From Boletus sp. NGJ (taxonomy: Eukaryota > Basidiomycota > Agaricomycetes > Boletales > Boletaceae): a DNA stretch of 64,000 nt. The notes beneath the pieces were generated by a model. That model was given only the letters and a program-made list of their open reading frames with translations, was not told the origin of the DNA and made no database searches. Location: the NCBI GenBank assembly GCA_019096195.1, contig JAGTXK010000055.1, positions 2,046,001 through 2,110,000 of the forward strand, given 5' to 3'. Both the position numbers and the translations under genes were made by a program. The first letter of the stretch is position 1. The number at the start of each line of letters is the position of its first letter. Positions 11,714-24,345 of the stretch are shown piece after piece.

Positions 11714-12231
11714 CTATTCTCTAGGATGACCCAAATGGACCTCTCGAATGTGACGGACAAAATTTTTGCGGAGAACACTTTTGCCATGTCCAGTCCATCG
11801 ACAACCAACCTGCTTAGATTCATTTATTTGCCTGATACCATGGGCGTCTTTGTAGTGCTTGGGTATACTCTCGCACGAAACCCAAGCACCACAAATCTGA
11901 AAGGTATCCTCGCTGACCCATCCACAAGGCACCATTGTCATGCATGAGTGGCCTGAGGCATTCTGGGTAGATATACGCGCTTTGGTCAGCTGCGTGTCTG
12001 CAAAGGGTAAAGGTATCTCGCTTACGTCCCCGTCCCCGGGATCAGCAGTGATATCATTCTGCGGCGGGAGTTCGTTCACCTGTGAACTGCTTCAGAACCT
12101 GGATACATAGAAGAGGTATCTTAGAAACGTACAGGAAGAATTGGTACGCCAGCTGTGGTTTGATTAGAACCCGCGTACGCAGGGTTCAATGCGTGGACCA
12201 AGTCACTTTCGTAGGGGATATCGATTTTCAT
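11714..12231 (-). CDS. Small zinc-finger protein, copy A
   Basis: Two exons (12231-12133 and 12079-11714) join in frame and give 154 aa. The C-terminal half holds two Cys/His clusters. The first is C-G-W...ICGAWVSC followed by His-rich IPKHYKDAH. The second is GCRW...RKNFVRHIREVHLGH. The RHIREVHLGH ending is shared with copies B and C in this window and, from memory, with many short Agaricomycete C2H2-like proteins of unknown role. The second cluster lacks the second Cys seen in B and C (CRWTGHG against CRWEQC), so metal binding there may be lost. The N-terminal region is acidic and differs from B and C. It is probably a nuclear DNA-binding or regulatory protein; that is inference. Confidence 0.6.
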
Positions 12232-14749
12232 AGGTGATATGTAATCGCAAATGATAGAAAATAAAAGTGCAGGCGGGGACCAATGTGTTCGATTTTAAAC
12301 TATGAAAGGGCCTTCCAAAGCTCCAAGCATGGCTGTTGGAAGGCGGGACGGGGAGGGCAGAGAGGTATGTACACGTGGAGGTAATGCTGGAGGGCGGGTT
12401 CATTTGTTTCAACTCCAATGATAAGGGAATCAGGGATGCAAGCCAAGCTTTGGGCAGAGATCAACCTGTGACCACTCTTGATGAACCCTCTAAAAGAAAG
12501 TAAAGTTACCGACGTTTGCTCTACCTCAACATTTTGACACTGTACCCTTTGTAGTGTGCCCAATCATTTCAGATCGAGAAGTTTTGTTTGGAAGTAGATG
12601 TCTTGCGTGGCATCGCTCCCTTGAGAAAGCCACCATGTCATTGGAGGTCGGGTTGAGACAAACAGGGCAGGGGAGTGGAGAGTGGAGAGCCGTTGAGCAA
12701 GGAACGCATTGACAACCACCTCCAGAGGTATGGAAGCAGAGGCCACGTTTCGGCACCGGTTGTATTTCCTTGCTTAGGCTATGACTCGTATCGACAAAAG
12801 TTAGTGGGAAGTTTGGAGGCCTTCCAATTTTATGGAGTTCTCCGCCTACCTTGGTTCGTGCATCGCCGCAGTGTGGACGTTAGTAGAAGCGAAGGGTCCT
12901 CGCGCACTCCGATATGTGGTGGTCTTTTTTAATTTGACCTTTCACGGATGTGACCAATATGAGGCTGAGCGTAATTGGCTCTCTATTCACATACCTGTAA
13001 CGATGATCAGCCGCTCATTCAAGGCCATCGAAAGATCGCCATTTGCCTGGATAAGAGCCATCAACACGGGATAATGAGAAGGATTCTGTCAAATCATTGA
13101 TGGCCGTCGAGACCGTCGACCAGTGTCAGTGCCAGACGGAACGATGGAACCCGCGCGCGGGAAAAGTGTGGGGGAGGAGTCGCATCGAAAGGTTGTACGT
13201 TTTGTCACCGTTCGACGGTAGCCCCACATCAGAGACTGATTATACACGAACCAGAGTATAGTTGCCCCCAAGAAATCAGTGACATCGCGAAAATCGAAAG
13301 TGTGTCCTGTCCGTCCACGAGCTTCGAAAACTACGCGGACAGGGCGTCCAGCCAGCTTGGACGCGAGGAGCTCTCCAGAGTCCCTCTATCAGATAGATAT
13401 GTGATGGTCACGCAAGACGAGGGCCTAGGTGGCGGGTCTGGTCAGTTCACTTTTTCGCCTGTCCGCCAACGAAACCTAAGGCTGTAGTGTATTGCCGGAT
13501 TGGAAGCTGGAATATCCCCATCAGACCTGAGGCCTGAAGATTTGGTTCGAGTATCGTTGACAATCCACATGCTTCTACATCGTAAATCTGATCGTCAGTG
13601 ATCGCCAGGCCCATTCAAACGCGACAGGCTCACGTGCATCACTCACTTCATGACGACTTGAGTAGGATCCATGGGCAAGACTGTCGTAAATGACCACCAA
13701 AGCCAATTTCAACCCCAGTTCGACTTCAGTACATTTGCAGTAGGACTTCATTTGTGGAGTGCCAGGTATGCTAGCGTCGTGCCAGCCGTTGCAATGAGCA
13801 TTAACTTTGGAGCAGACACCCATCCACACGTTTGAACTCGGTCCAGTATCCGCGAGACATTAGTGAATCGCTGGATGTCGGATGTTAGCTGCGCGTGGCT
13901 TGAAGAAGGGGATCTCGCTGCTAGTCTGCGATTAATGCTTACCAATGAGGTTGGCCGCCTTGAAATGCGGTAGATGTATGCTTTCCTACGAGGCATTCAT
14001 GTACCCACAAAGGTGACCCAGATTTGTTTGCCCGCGGATACGACGTTTTCATTGGTATCGCCATGGAAGCTTCGAATTTTCTTGCCACTCCACGTTGTGT
14101 AGCAGAAAATGAAGTGGACTTGATAGGTTCCCATCTCATCCTTCTTTGTCTGTTCCGATTGTTGAACCCGAACACAAGTTACCCTGCCGGCATGAAGTGA
14201 TTGGAGGATCTAAGGTGCTGATCGCTGAAACGCTTTGCCCATTACCCTGAGAATGCCAGCCGTGTATCGCAGCCAAGAGCGGAGGATTCAAAGGGGTCGA
14301 ATGCCTTGTCACCTGTGACTAGATGTTGATGCCGAGCAGGCATAGGACTCACTGCGAGGTAGAAATGGCACTGACCAGTTGGCAACACGGAATGTCAACC
14401 AAGAATGCCACCCATGTGTCAAAGACGCAAAAAGGAAGGTGTTCAGGTTCCTAGGCTACTTCCCTGAGGAGTTGGGCTGTGATACTGTGCAGGCTGATAG
14501 TACGTCCGACTTCGTGTCCGGGGTCTCTTCTTGATTCATTGAATTGTCAATGACTTCAGTGAATACTATGAGTACAGTACAGACTCTCGGTACTAGAGAA
14601 TCTGAATTGATCCCTGAGATGCATGTGGCCCATCTTCCTATACAATGCACAAACCACAGCGACACAGTGTGAAGCATCATTCGACCCAGCACTGGCATGC
14701 AGCGCTGTCAATGATCATGCACATGGCTAGGACTTTCACCATTCGTGTG
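12232..14749. repeat. Degenerate duplicated block (block A, upstream of zinc-finger A)
   Basis: No intact gene is recognised. The segment from about 13090 to 14250 matches, in the same orientation but with many differences and indels, the segment from about 17040 to 18250. A smaller match joins about 12300-12530 to 15980-16200. In minus-strand translation one stretch reads WSGKKIR and NENVVSAGK here, against WSGARKN and NENVVSAGK in the other copy, with frame breaks between. A protein-coding ancestor that decayed in both copies is possible. I cannot name the family. Confidence 0.4.
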
Positions 14750-15990
14750 TTCCATTAGCGCTATTAATAACACTGACAACAACCACACAGCCGCTGAGCT
14801 CGCTGACTCCAGATATTTTTCGAGTTTCTGCAAGCGTCTGTCGACTCGAATCTCGGATACAAACATCAATGTACATATTTGGGTGTTGTCACCTCGGAGA
14901 GAAAAAACATCTACTATCTGCACAAGGAGAAACAACACCGCAAGGTAAATTAATGATTACGGTAAAGGATTCGAGTGGCAGATCAGCGTTAGTTTGACCC
15001 GGTGGAATGTCTGGGAGAGTGACCCCAGCCTCTCGAATGGCCAAGGTGGCATTCGCGCACATGGCGCACAAAATTCTTGCGTCCAACCACCGCAAAACAC
15101 TGTTCCCACCTGCACTGGACCGACTCAGATTCGTTTATGTCCTTGATACTATGATATTTGAAGTGTGCTGGAACATAATCGCATAAAATCATAGCACCGC
15201 AGATTCCAGGTGCACTTTCATCCGGCCACCGACAAAGTGTCCCCCAGCATGATGCTTGGGCACCACTCTGTGTAGCGGTTGATGGCATTCGTGCCGAGGC
15301 GAACTGCTCGTCCGCGGTCCGCATCACCTGTCGCACATGCTCAGTAGGTACGGTGATATATTGCGAAAATATTTCGCTTACATCCAGCTCTGCATCAGAA
15401 GGACCATGGTACTCATTAGCCTATAAAATGTTTTAAAACCTGAATAAACAGCAAAAGGTGTTCCAAGACGTACCACGCAATTCCAGGTTCCATGCATCAA
15501 GTATAGTGCATGGCGCGGTTCATCGTGGTATGGAGTGTACATGGGCTGCGAGCGGATAGAGGTAATAGGAATATGTGTGGGCCATTGTGTGTATGTAGGG
15601 TTCTGTGTCATCCGTCGCAAATATTCAATAGATGGCGATACAGCGTGAAAATATCTGCCTACCTCGTCGAGCCCTGTAGTGGGACCGTCATCTTCCATGA
15701 TGACGAAACTTTGTATAAGGTCCTCATTAACCTGTATAATGCTTCAGAACCTGAACACAGGAAAGTGTAGCTCAAAACACACAGAAAGAGCAGATGTAGT
15801 GTTCGTGGTGGGATTAACACTCCCGCACACCGAACCAAGTGCAAGGCACAATTCGCTTTGATATCGACTCGGAGTGGACATGAGCTGAGACAAGATTGTG
15901 GTGTCAGAAGGAAGTATGAAATAGAAGCTCTGGCTTCAGCAGGCATTGGGAAGGATTCGATACTCACTTATATTCTCCAGGCCCTCCAAA
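14750..15990 (-). repeat. Repeat unit B carrying a zinc-finger gene; inverted copy at 41.2-42.45 kb
   Basis: About 1.24 kb here matches 41218-42450 in reverse orientation with only scattered differences. The match covers the whole zinc-finger gene, the upstream region to the string CTCCAGGCCC, and about 240 bases past its stop codon. Divergence rises toward the 14750 end. I see no terminal inverted repeats or target-site duplication at the edges, so a transposon origin is not shown. Confidence 0.7.
14989..15698 (-). CDS. Small zinc-finger protein, copy B
   Basis: Two exons (15698-15474 and 15420-14989) give 218 aa. The N-terminal exon starts MEDDGPTTGLDEVGRYF and is followed by a Pro/Thr/Tyr-rich part. 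The C-terminal exon has two Cys/His clusters: CWGTLCRW...ICGAMILCDYVPAHFKYH, then CRWEQC-x11-H-x4-H ending VRECHLGH. This looks like a pair of C2H2-type fingers. Inside exon 2 a 54-nt GT-AG stretch directly after the codons for AELD is a multiple of three and could be spliced out or kept. The gene is nearly identical to copy C and distantly related to copy A. Function is unknown; a nuclear regulatory role is plausible. Confidence 0.62.
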
Positions 15991-18428
15991 AGCTCCAAGA
16001 ATCATGGTGGATGATGTTGGAGGGCGGAGGATGGAATGGTGCATGGCTGCAGATGGAGGGCGGCAAGAGAGCTTCGGGTGCGTATTAACCTCGTTATCAC
16101 CACGGCTTTTTGACGGGCGCCTCTTGGAAGGAATAAAGCTTGAAAGGAATAAAATTACTGAGATTTAATCCGCTGAAGCCATGTCCTACGTTACCTCGAC
16201 TGATTGATGGATGTCGCATGCTCCGTAGCGTGCTCGGTCCAGACTGAAATGATGTTAGCCAAAACCAATTGGCTATTGTGCCAGATACCAACTTTGGTCT
16301 TGCATGGCAATGATCACACCTCCAAGAGAGCCAACCGCCAGATCCGCTCGGAACATGAAGAGCGGGCCAGCAGACATCTCCGTTTAACAAATCAAAAGAA
16401 GGAACGTGATGTCAGAATCATCAAGAATAGGCCACCAGATATTTTTATTGCTGCCGGGAGAGTGGTGGAAGGGGATGAGCGACATTCAAAATGCCATTTG
16501 GTAGACCATTCCAGGGAAAGTAAGCAAAGTGTTGACAGAATCATCAAAATGGGCTGGCAGGTGTACCCGCTGCTGCCAGGAGGGCGCCGAGAGACACGGA
16601 AACCGGTTGGAGAACTAGTTATTGACTTATCGCTGGAGTGCTGGAGTCAGCGAACATGCGAACCTTGGAGAGCCGCGGTATTCTGAACCTAAGTTTGCAT
16701 GCTTGGCTGCCATGGAGAGCGGGCTTTGTACAATGCGAAAAGGCTGGAATCCCCGACTAGGTGTTTTCTGGCATGGTTATTTTTAGTGTCTTTGACGCCA
16801 ACTGCATCATTGTTCGCAGGCTAGCTTCAGGAATGAGTCCCTCGTTAATCCCACCAGCGACCTAACCGCAAATGGCGTCCGAAAGCAAAACAACCATCGG
16901 AAGCTAACCATTGCCTTGCAGGTATGGCTGGATAAAGGCCACCAAAACGGAGAAAAAGAGAACGTGGTGGGTTTATCTTCCGGTCGGAGATGGATATCGA
17001 TCTCGCTGGCCGGAGCCAGAGCCAGAGCCAGAGCCAGACGGAACGCTTTAGTTCATGCATAGTCGAAATGTGGGGGAAAAGTCGCATCGAAACCCGGACA
17101 TATCGTACGTTTCTTCACCGTTTGGCGGCAACACCCTAGATCAAAGACTGTTATACACGAACCAGAGCACAGTTGCCCTCGATAAATCGGTGAGATCGCG
17201 ATATTCGGAACTGTGTCCCACCCGTCCATGAGCTTCGAAAACCATGCGAAAGATTTGCAGCTAGCTTGGATGCGATGAACCCTCCAGAGTCTCTCCCCCA
17301 GATAAATACGCGATGGCCACACAAGGCGGGGACTGAGGTGGCAGATCTGGTCGGTTCAGTTCCTTGCTTGTCCACCAAAGACACCGGTAGCAGTATATCG
17401 CCGGGTTGAAATGCTGAAATATTCCCCGAACCCGAGAGTTTGGTCGGTTCATTATTTACACTTCTGCATCGTAGATCTGATCGTCAGTGATCGCTAGCCC
17501 TCATTCGAACGCGATGCACACCGCTCACTTTCCGGGGTTTTGACCCGACTCCGTAGACAAGAGTGTCCTATGCAGCCAGCCAAAGGCAGCCCAGTACATT
17601 CGCAGTAGGAGGGTATCGCTTCTCGAGTACCAGGTATGCTAGCGTCGTGTCAGCCGTTGTAATGAATTTTTTTTTCATTTTGGAGTAGACACCCCATCCA
17701 CCCATTTGAACTCGGTCTATTGTCCACGATGCCCCGAGTGAATGGCTGCATACTAGATGTTAATTGAACATTACTTGAAGAAGGGGGTTCACGATTTAAT
17801 ACTTACCAGCAAGGTTAGCCATATTGAAGGTCGGGAATTGTACGCCTCCCCAGACACTGCGAAGCATTCGTGTACCCAACCAAGGTGACGCAGAACTTTG
17901 CCCGCAGATACGACGTTTTCATTGATACCATCCTCGCAGCTTGAAGCCTCGAAATTTTTTCTTGCGCCGCTCCACATCGTGTGGCAGAAACTGAAGTGGA
18001 TTTGTCTGTTTTGATCGCTTGACCCGAAGACAAACGGTTCCCCTGCTGGCACGGTTCAACGAGGTGATCGAGGGAGGTTGCGGTCGCCCAAGGCTGGGTT
18101 GCCATCGAGTTGAAAAATGCCTGCCGCGTGTTGTAGCCAAGAGCGGAGCAGTCAAAGCAGTCAAACACTTCGTTCTGTGACTGTGCTAACCTTGGTGCCA
18201 ATGCCGAGCATCCCAGGTTGAGAATGTCTCGTGTTCGGGACTCGCGCCGAAACACCGTGACAGAAAGGCGTGTCTCTTCGTGTCAAAACGCGAAAAGCTT
18301 ATAGTGGTGTTCAACTTTTCTGACAACTTCAATGAGCTGAGCGTGGTCAAGATCGGAAGCGTGATATTTTGACTAACTACAGTCCGACCAACCAGTCTGT
18401 CCAGTAGAGACTAAGAAAATGTGTAAAT
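15991..18428. repeat. Degenerate duplicated block (block B) with a microsatellite
   Basis: No gene is recognised. The part from about 17040 to 18250 is the diverged direct duplicate of about 13090-14250. A four-unit hexanucleotide repeat (GAGCCA) lies at 17013-17036. A plus-strand open frame of 160 codons at 16204-16686 has no recognisable domain and lies in sequence otherwise decayed, so I do not call it a gene. Confidence 0.4.
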
Positions 18429-18748
18429 TCAGGAAACTCCTTCTGAGCCCCTTGGACATACATTAGTGAGATCGCAGAGCATGGTGTACGTGATGCAGTT
18501 ACGCGAACGGGTATAGCGGACAACTGAAGCGGGGGAAACGAGGAGAGATGCAATGGCTTTGTGAGGGAAATGTGGGGGAAAAAGATATAATGATTTAAGA
18601 GAGAGAATCGAAGGAGAATGTCTGGTCAAAAGGTATTGTGTTAGGTCATGGCGCACGGGACTAGCGGTGTGCACCACTGGAAAATACGTTGGGTACATGT
18701 ATGTCAAACTAAACCAAATATGCGGGGGTGCAGTGGAAATGAAGGACG

Positions 18749-20810
18749 TCACAGTGCCTCTTTGACACTATTATTACTGACAGTGTCCTTTTTCCGTCTC
18801 CCGCCTGTGAGGTGAGCGCTAAGTCTCTTCAAGGACGAAAGACTCGATGACTTGGTCTTGTCATGGGTCTGCTCTTTCTTAAAGGAAGACTCACTGGAGT
18901 CTGCAACAATAGGGACAGTAACGCCAGAGACAACAGCCTCTTCTGTGTCGTCGAGAGGTGTTGAGTCCACGCCAGATGATGAGCCACCACCAACTAGTCG
19001 AATGGTAGTGTCTGCAGGAACGTCCTCCTCTGAGAGTGACAATGATGTACTCGGCTCTGCGACACCGACTGTTACCTGAGATATCAGTGCTAGCTCCGGG
19101 TCGACGGTTGAAGATGGACTGGGAACAGTCTCCAGAGGAGCAGCATCGGCGAGTAAGTCGGTGTCTTCCTCGCCAGTTGGAGATGTCTGGACAGAGGAAA
19201 TATCGATATGGGACATCGCCTCCGGCGGCGTTATTTTTCGCACTGATGGTTTGCTTGAAATGAGATCATCATTGACCGGTCGTCGCACACCGTGGCCAGC
19301 CTCGAGATCAACGTCAACGGAAGAGCGATTCGAATCTGGCGGGGAAGGGAGCGGTACAACATCATTTACACTCGGCAAGTTGACAGGTTGAGGGGCCGGT
19401 GGTTTGACGACCGATATGACGGGAACATCGCGAGTATTGGCGTTGGTCACATCAGCGAGTGTAGATGACTCTTCACTGAGTTGCTCCCCAAAGACTGGTA
19501 TGGGCACCACCGTTGCGGGCTCATCAAGGTTCAGGACACCTAGACCATGGTTATCGGCGACCTAGGGTTTCAGTAAAGTTAGCCAAGAGATTTTACTTTG
19601 CGAAATACTAGTGATTACCTTGCCCTTTTCCACAGGTGGTGCGATATCTTGCAAAAGCCCCGCCTCATACCATTTTTTGACGCTCTTGTCCGCCCATGCT
19701 TCCGTTGGAGTCCATCCTTTGTACGCTCCGGACATCCGTAAGCCACCTGGACCTCCCTCGCCCCCACCATCTCCTTGCCCTCGCCCATTCCCATCGTAGA
19801 AGTAGGTTTCGTACCCGAGTCCATCTTCACTTCCCTCGCCTTCGCTATTCGCTTGTCCAAGTTCATAACCCTCCCCACTCTCCAATTCGTCCGCGAAATT
19901 TGACAACCACCTTGCCCAACCTCCGAGACCGTCGCCGCGCCAAAGGACAACTTTGGAGTCAAAGTCCCTACCAAAGACGATCACCTGCCCAACACTTCCG
20001 CCTTCCCCAGGGTTGAGATCCACGCCGATGTAGTTGCCAGCTTTATCGACCACGAGGGGTATCCAGCCTCTTTGCGAGTACTCCTTGCGTATCCAGCCGT
20101 CCGGTATCGACTGCATGAGGTCACGAAGACGGGGATTAGCACCGGTCGCCGGATCATCGTCCACCTCTCTCCAGAACCTCCACTCCTCTAAGACATCTTC
20201 AAGAGGTAGGAGCGATAACCCAAAGAAGAGACCTTCAGAGCATCCTGCAGAAGACTCGGCCTCCTGACCGTCGACGACCAGATACGACTCTCGAACTGCT
20301 TGTGGGAGCGCGAAACCAAATTGCATCTCTATTTGTGCCAAATCTTGAGGAAGAATTCCATAATTGAGAGTGTCCCCTAGTTCTGGGTATTCACGAGCAA
20401 GCCAAATTTTTATGCGATTCCATGTACTGGCTAATGGCGGATATGGCGGTGGTGGTGTCATTGCGCCGGTGTATGGTATATTATGTAGAGGAAGCAAAGA
20501 AGTTGGCCGAGACCGCGAGCTGGTAGTGTATACTCGCTCAGACATGAAGAACGAACGAGAAATGCAATGGGAACACTCACGACGTCTGTACATAACCGTA
20601 TGTACTCATGGGAGACTGCGGTGGGTAGGTATACGTTGGACTGACGGGCTCCGAGGGCTGCAGGGTATCTGGGTTGAATGTATCGAGGCGTGGAGGCAAT
20701 GCAGGAGATGTAGCTGGGAGGGAGAAGGCTTCATGGGTGCTTGAAATTGCCTGACCTCTTCGCAGAGACTGCTTGGTGCCACCAGCGAAGAAGTTAACGA
20801 GCCAGTTCAT
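18749..20810 (-). CDS. KNR4: KNR4/SMI1-like cell wall synthesis regulator
   Basis: Three exons (20810-20581, 20519-19619, 19561-18749) join in frame to 647 aa. The conserved SMI1/KNR4 domain runs from about residue 100 to 310: RIKIWLAREYPELGDTLNYG, SYLVVDGQE, GLFFGLSLLPLEDVLEEW, and IPLVVDKAGNYIGVDL with the phosphate-loop-like GVDLNPGEGG. The N-terminus (MNWLVNFFAGG) also fits the family. The C-terminal 250 residues are Ser/Thr/Asp-rich and probably disordered. In yeast, Knr4/Smi1 regulates cell wall glucan synthesis and works with the Slt2 MAP-kinase pathway at bud sites. Function here is inferred from the family. Downstream 18429-18748 holds nothing recognisable. Confidence 0.88.
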
Positions 20811-21602
20811 TGTTGTCGGCGGCAGACAAGGACGCTTGAATGCAATTAAATGGGAGGATGATGCGAATGTTGTTGCACAGATACTTCAGCAATGTTGGTC
20901 AAAGTAGCATCCGAGGGTTGCTGAAGGCTGGTGACTAGTTGTCGTGAACCTTGAGTGTATACTAATAGTCCCGTTGCTAGGTCCTACTCACTCCACAAAC
21001 GGCATCATGCGCAGTTACTACAGTCACCCTACACGTCAGACAGTGAAACACGAATTTCCATGAATAATATGGTATTAATACCCCCGAGCCATGCGGAGGA
21101 CCGCCACTATAATACAGTCAACTTTCTCTTGATAACTTAGGTGGGTTTTAACTTAGTATGAGAGTGAAGGGCGAACACTAACAAGACAAAACTCATGAAT
21201 TGTTTATCCGAGTATATATTCGGGAAGCCATTTGGTAACCGAGTCTTTCACGATGCGAACACTTTGTGCTACTCACCCAAACATCCATCAGAGCTTGATA
21301 GATATCACTTTGTCAGTTGCATTGAAGCTGTTGCATGTCTTGGTGCATACTGGGTAGAAGGTTTGAGTGTCAGACCTGTTCTCACATCTGACCACAATGC
21401 TTGGAACTTTGACAGTACGCAGAGCTGTTGTTCCTATCAAACCGATTGGTCAGACCACGAAATAGAACATTGCCACAAAGGTTGGCAGTGGACAATGTGT
21501 TGATTCAAGTAATACCGCCCAAACTGATACGATGATAGCGACAGGGATGGTATTAAGTATTACAATGTCCTTTGAGATCTTTACGCACGAGGAACAGGGC
21601 AA
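20811..21602. other. Intergenic region between KNR4 and SCOT genes
   Basis: About 790 bases hold the KNR4 promoter (both neighbours lie on the minus strand) and the 3' flank of the CoA-transferase gene. Plus-strand open frames of about 100 codons near 21195-21503 have no recognisable domain. I see no RNA gene. Confidence 0.4.
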
Positions 21603-23707
21603 TTACAGTTTGCTCAGATCTCGCGAGACCTTGAAGTCGCAGCCTGTCTTTGCCTTGACTTCTTCCAGAGTAGCTCCTTCTTGCAGTTCCATCAGCTCCA
21701 ACACGCCATTCTTCCGGTCCACATTGAACACGGCGAGTTCAGTGACAATCTGGCTCACAGTCCGCGCACCAGTAAGGGGAAGGCTGCATTGCTTGAGAAT
21801 CTTCGGGCTACCATCTTTCGCACAGTGTTCCATCATCACGATCACCTTGGTCTTGTCGGGGTTAGAGACAAGATCCATGGCTCCACCAATACCTGCGCAG
21901 GGGGGGATGACATGGTAAGACAAAGCGGAGTGGATTGATTTCGGATATGCACCTTTAACCAATTTACCGGGAATCATAAAATTAGCGATGTCGCCAGCCT
22001 GAGAAACTTGCATGGCCTGTCAAGCAGATAAACATATAAGCAATGGCGGACAAGAAACCAGGTGAGACAGACTTACACCCAAGATTGAGACATTGATGTG
22101 GCCGCCGCGGATCATGGCAAAGGACTCGCTAGAATCTACTCGTGGCATCAGTCAAGGAGAGCACGCCGTTGAGAAGTGCGTACCAAAGATAGATGCACCG
22201 GGTACTAGTGTAACAGTCTGCTTTCCAGCGTTAATGAGATCCCTTGATATCGTGATCAGCGACCTGAAAACTAGCAGACTCTCAATACAATCGTACTTAC
22301 GGGTCAACTTGTTCCTTTGTGGGAAAGGGACCCATTCCAAGGATACCGTTCTCACTTTGCAACCAAACGTGTACACCTTCTGGCAGGTGTTCAGGTACAA
22401 GTGTTGGCATACCGATACCAAGATTCACATAGAACCCATCCTGGATCTCCTTTGCGGCACGTTTGGCAATATTGTGTCTTTGCGCCAAAGCAGCAGCTTG
22501 CTCAGAGCTTAATGGTTCGCTTTCTGATGCTGATTCGCTTGGGGCCAGCGTCATAAACTCAATGCGCTTGGGTTCGGTCGCGGGAACGACACGATCTATA
22601 TAGATGCCAGGAATGTGGATAGCGCTGGCATCCAAGGAACCGACGGGAACGATTTCGTCAGCCTCAGAACCAGGTGAGTAGCAGTCATGCATACAAAGAT
22701 CATTAGCTTACCTCGACGATGGTCAGTTTGGCGTTTTTCGCCATAGCAGTGCTGAAGTTGTTTTGAGCGAATCTACAGCGAGCTTGACATTCAAACGCTG
22801 TCGACACGGCACTCGATCCTCCCTCTCACCGGAAAACACAATTCCCGACCTCGTCGACTTTCGAGGCCCTGATGAACGCGACGTCGCCGGCGATGCCGGT
22901 CTCCATAACATACTTGCGACCATCGAATTCTCGCGTCTCCTTCTTGACACCGGGTATTTTGACACCATTCGCAAAACCACCGTCATTATACCTCATGGGT
23001 ATCGTACCTTCCTCGACTGCAGTGGAAGCACCGGTAGGACTGAAAAACGCGGGTATACCAGCAGCATGAGCACGTATGCGCTCTATGAGACTACCTTGAG
23101 GACAAAGCTCCAACGAAACTTCGCCTTTGAGATACAATGCCTCGAAGGCCTTATTCCTGCAACACGACAATTGTTCAAGTGTGACGGTTAGAAAGAGGTA
23201 ATGAACTGACCCTCCTGGATATGATGCTATAACCTTGTCTACTTGTTTGGTGTTGAGTAACTTTCCTGTGGAAAACTGAATCTACTGGTTCGCGCGGTGT
23301 CGGGAATGTCATGCGCACCGAGACCGGCGTCACCTGCTCCCGCATTGTTGGAGACGGCGGTGAGGTTGACGACATCCTTTCTCTTTACCAAGGCCGCGAG
23401 CAAGGTGTCTGAAGACACGTTTAATGAATATATAGTACAATTACTGGCATTACTTGGACTGCACCTGGAACACCGGCAAGCCCAAATCCTATCGACGGTA
23501 CCCAGTGGTTAGGATCATGATGACGCGACAGAACTGAGGCTCACCTCCACAAAGCAACACATCGCCAGACTTGACGCTCTTGACTGCCTCATCGGCTGAC
23601 GCCCATACTTTTGACTTGGGAGTGCTGTAACTTCTGAAGCTCAGCACGAGGCGTGCTCTAAGGAGACGGGGCGTGAAAGCCGCTTTCTGAACCCGCGTGC
23701 TCAACAT
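21603..23707 (-). CDS. OXCT1: Succinyl-CoA:3-ketoacid CoA transferase, mitochondrial (SCOT)
   Basis: Eleven short exons with ten introns join in frame to roughly 520 aa, the usual length for a fused SCOT. The N-terminus ([19 protein letters not shown]...) is rich in Arg and Ser, like a mitochondrial presequence. The first half shows [19 protein letters not shown] and [14 protein letters not shown] (family I CoA-transferase, alpha part). The second half shows [14 protein letters not shown] and [10 protein letters not shown]. The Glu of SENG is the catalytic residue that forms the enzyme-CoA thioester. The reaction moves CoA from succinyl-CoA to acetoacetate. In fungi, relatives also act on propionate or acetate CoA esters, so substrate range is open. 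No missing residues were noted. Confidence 0.92.
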
Positions 23708-24235
23708 GGTGATAGCTAGCGCTGACGAGTCCGAAAGCAGCGACCGAACTGAGGGAAACCGGGAAAACTCAAGGGCGAGTAGAGGACACTCGAACTGCTA
23801 TTAGTAGCATCGGACCTCATCCGCCGTGGTCACTCTGAGCGGGAACATTCGCCCCCGCTTAGCAAATACAGAATCGCAGCGGCGCAGTTAAACATTGGGG
23901 AACAATATACTGTACACGTAAATATGCATCGTACAACAGTAGAATCCATATACGACGTTTCGGAGAAACCTGCGGGCCAACAAACAAAGCACATCCACGA
24001 CCAGAAAACCTGCAGACAAATTATTCATGACGGATACCAGAGAACAACATTCAGCGTTTAGTGCCTTCAAGCACCAAGCACGTCCATGTGTCCGTGAACT
24101 CATCCATAACTCATCCAATATTCAAACCTTAAATCTACAGTTTATTACATAACATTTTCACGCCGTTTGCCATCGATAAAAGCCTCCACTACCGTGGGAG
24201 TCGGGGATCTTCAGTGTATCCTTCCTTTAAGCCTA
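23708..24235. other. SCOT upstream region
   Basis: This is the upstream flank of the CoA-transferase gene. No gene is recognised. Confidence 0.4.
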
Positions 24236-24345
24236 GTAGTGGCATTAGTATCTTTCTCGTTGCTTTATTGACCTCCTCCTCAAGGAAGGCCTTCCATCAG
24301 CTCTCGAGGGTCAGAGGTTTCTATCTTTCTAGATCTAGTTTTCGT
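24236..24345 (-). pseudogene. Truncated copy of the twinfilin 3' end
   Basis: About 110 bases match the last exon of the twinfilin gene at 26.3 kb, in the same orientation. They include an exact 34-base block that encodes the RKIETSDPREL segment there, and the later block encoding NEKDTNA. Here a TGA interrupts the frame just after the first block. Only this small part is duplicated, so it is a gene relic. Confidence 0.65.

Noticed and set aside
14750-15990. Unit B/C as a DNA transposon
   Set aside because: No terminal inverted repeats, target-site duplications or transposase seen; only a duplicated gene with flanks.
16204-16686. Plus-strand open frame of 160 codons
   Set aside because: No recognisable domain, unusual composition, and it lies in a decaying duplicated block; no matching frame in the sister block.
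21195-21503. Plus-strand open frame of 102 codons between KNR4 and SCOT
   Set aside because: No family resemblance and no splice partners; chance frame in intergenic DNA.
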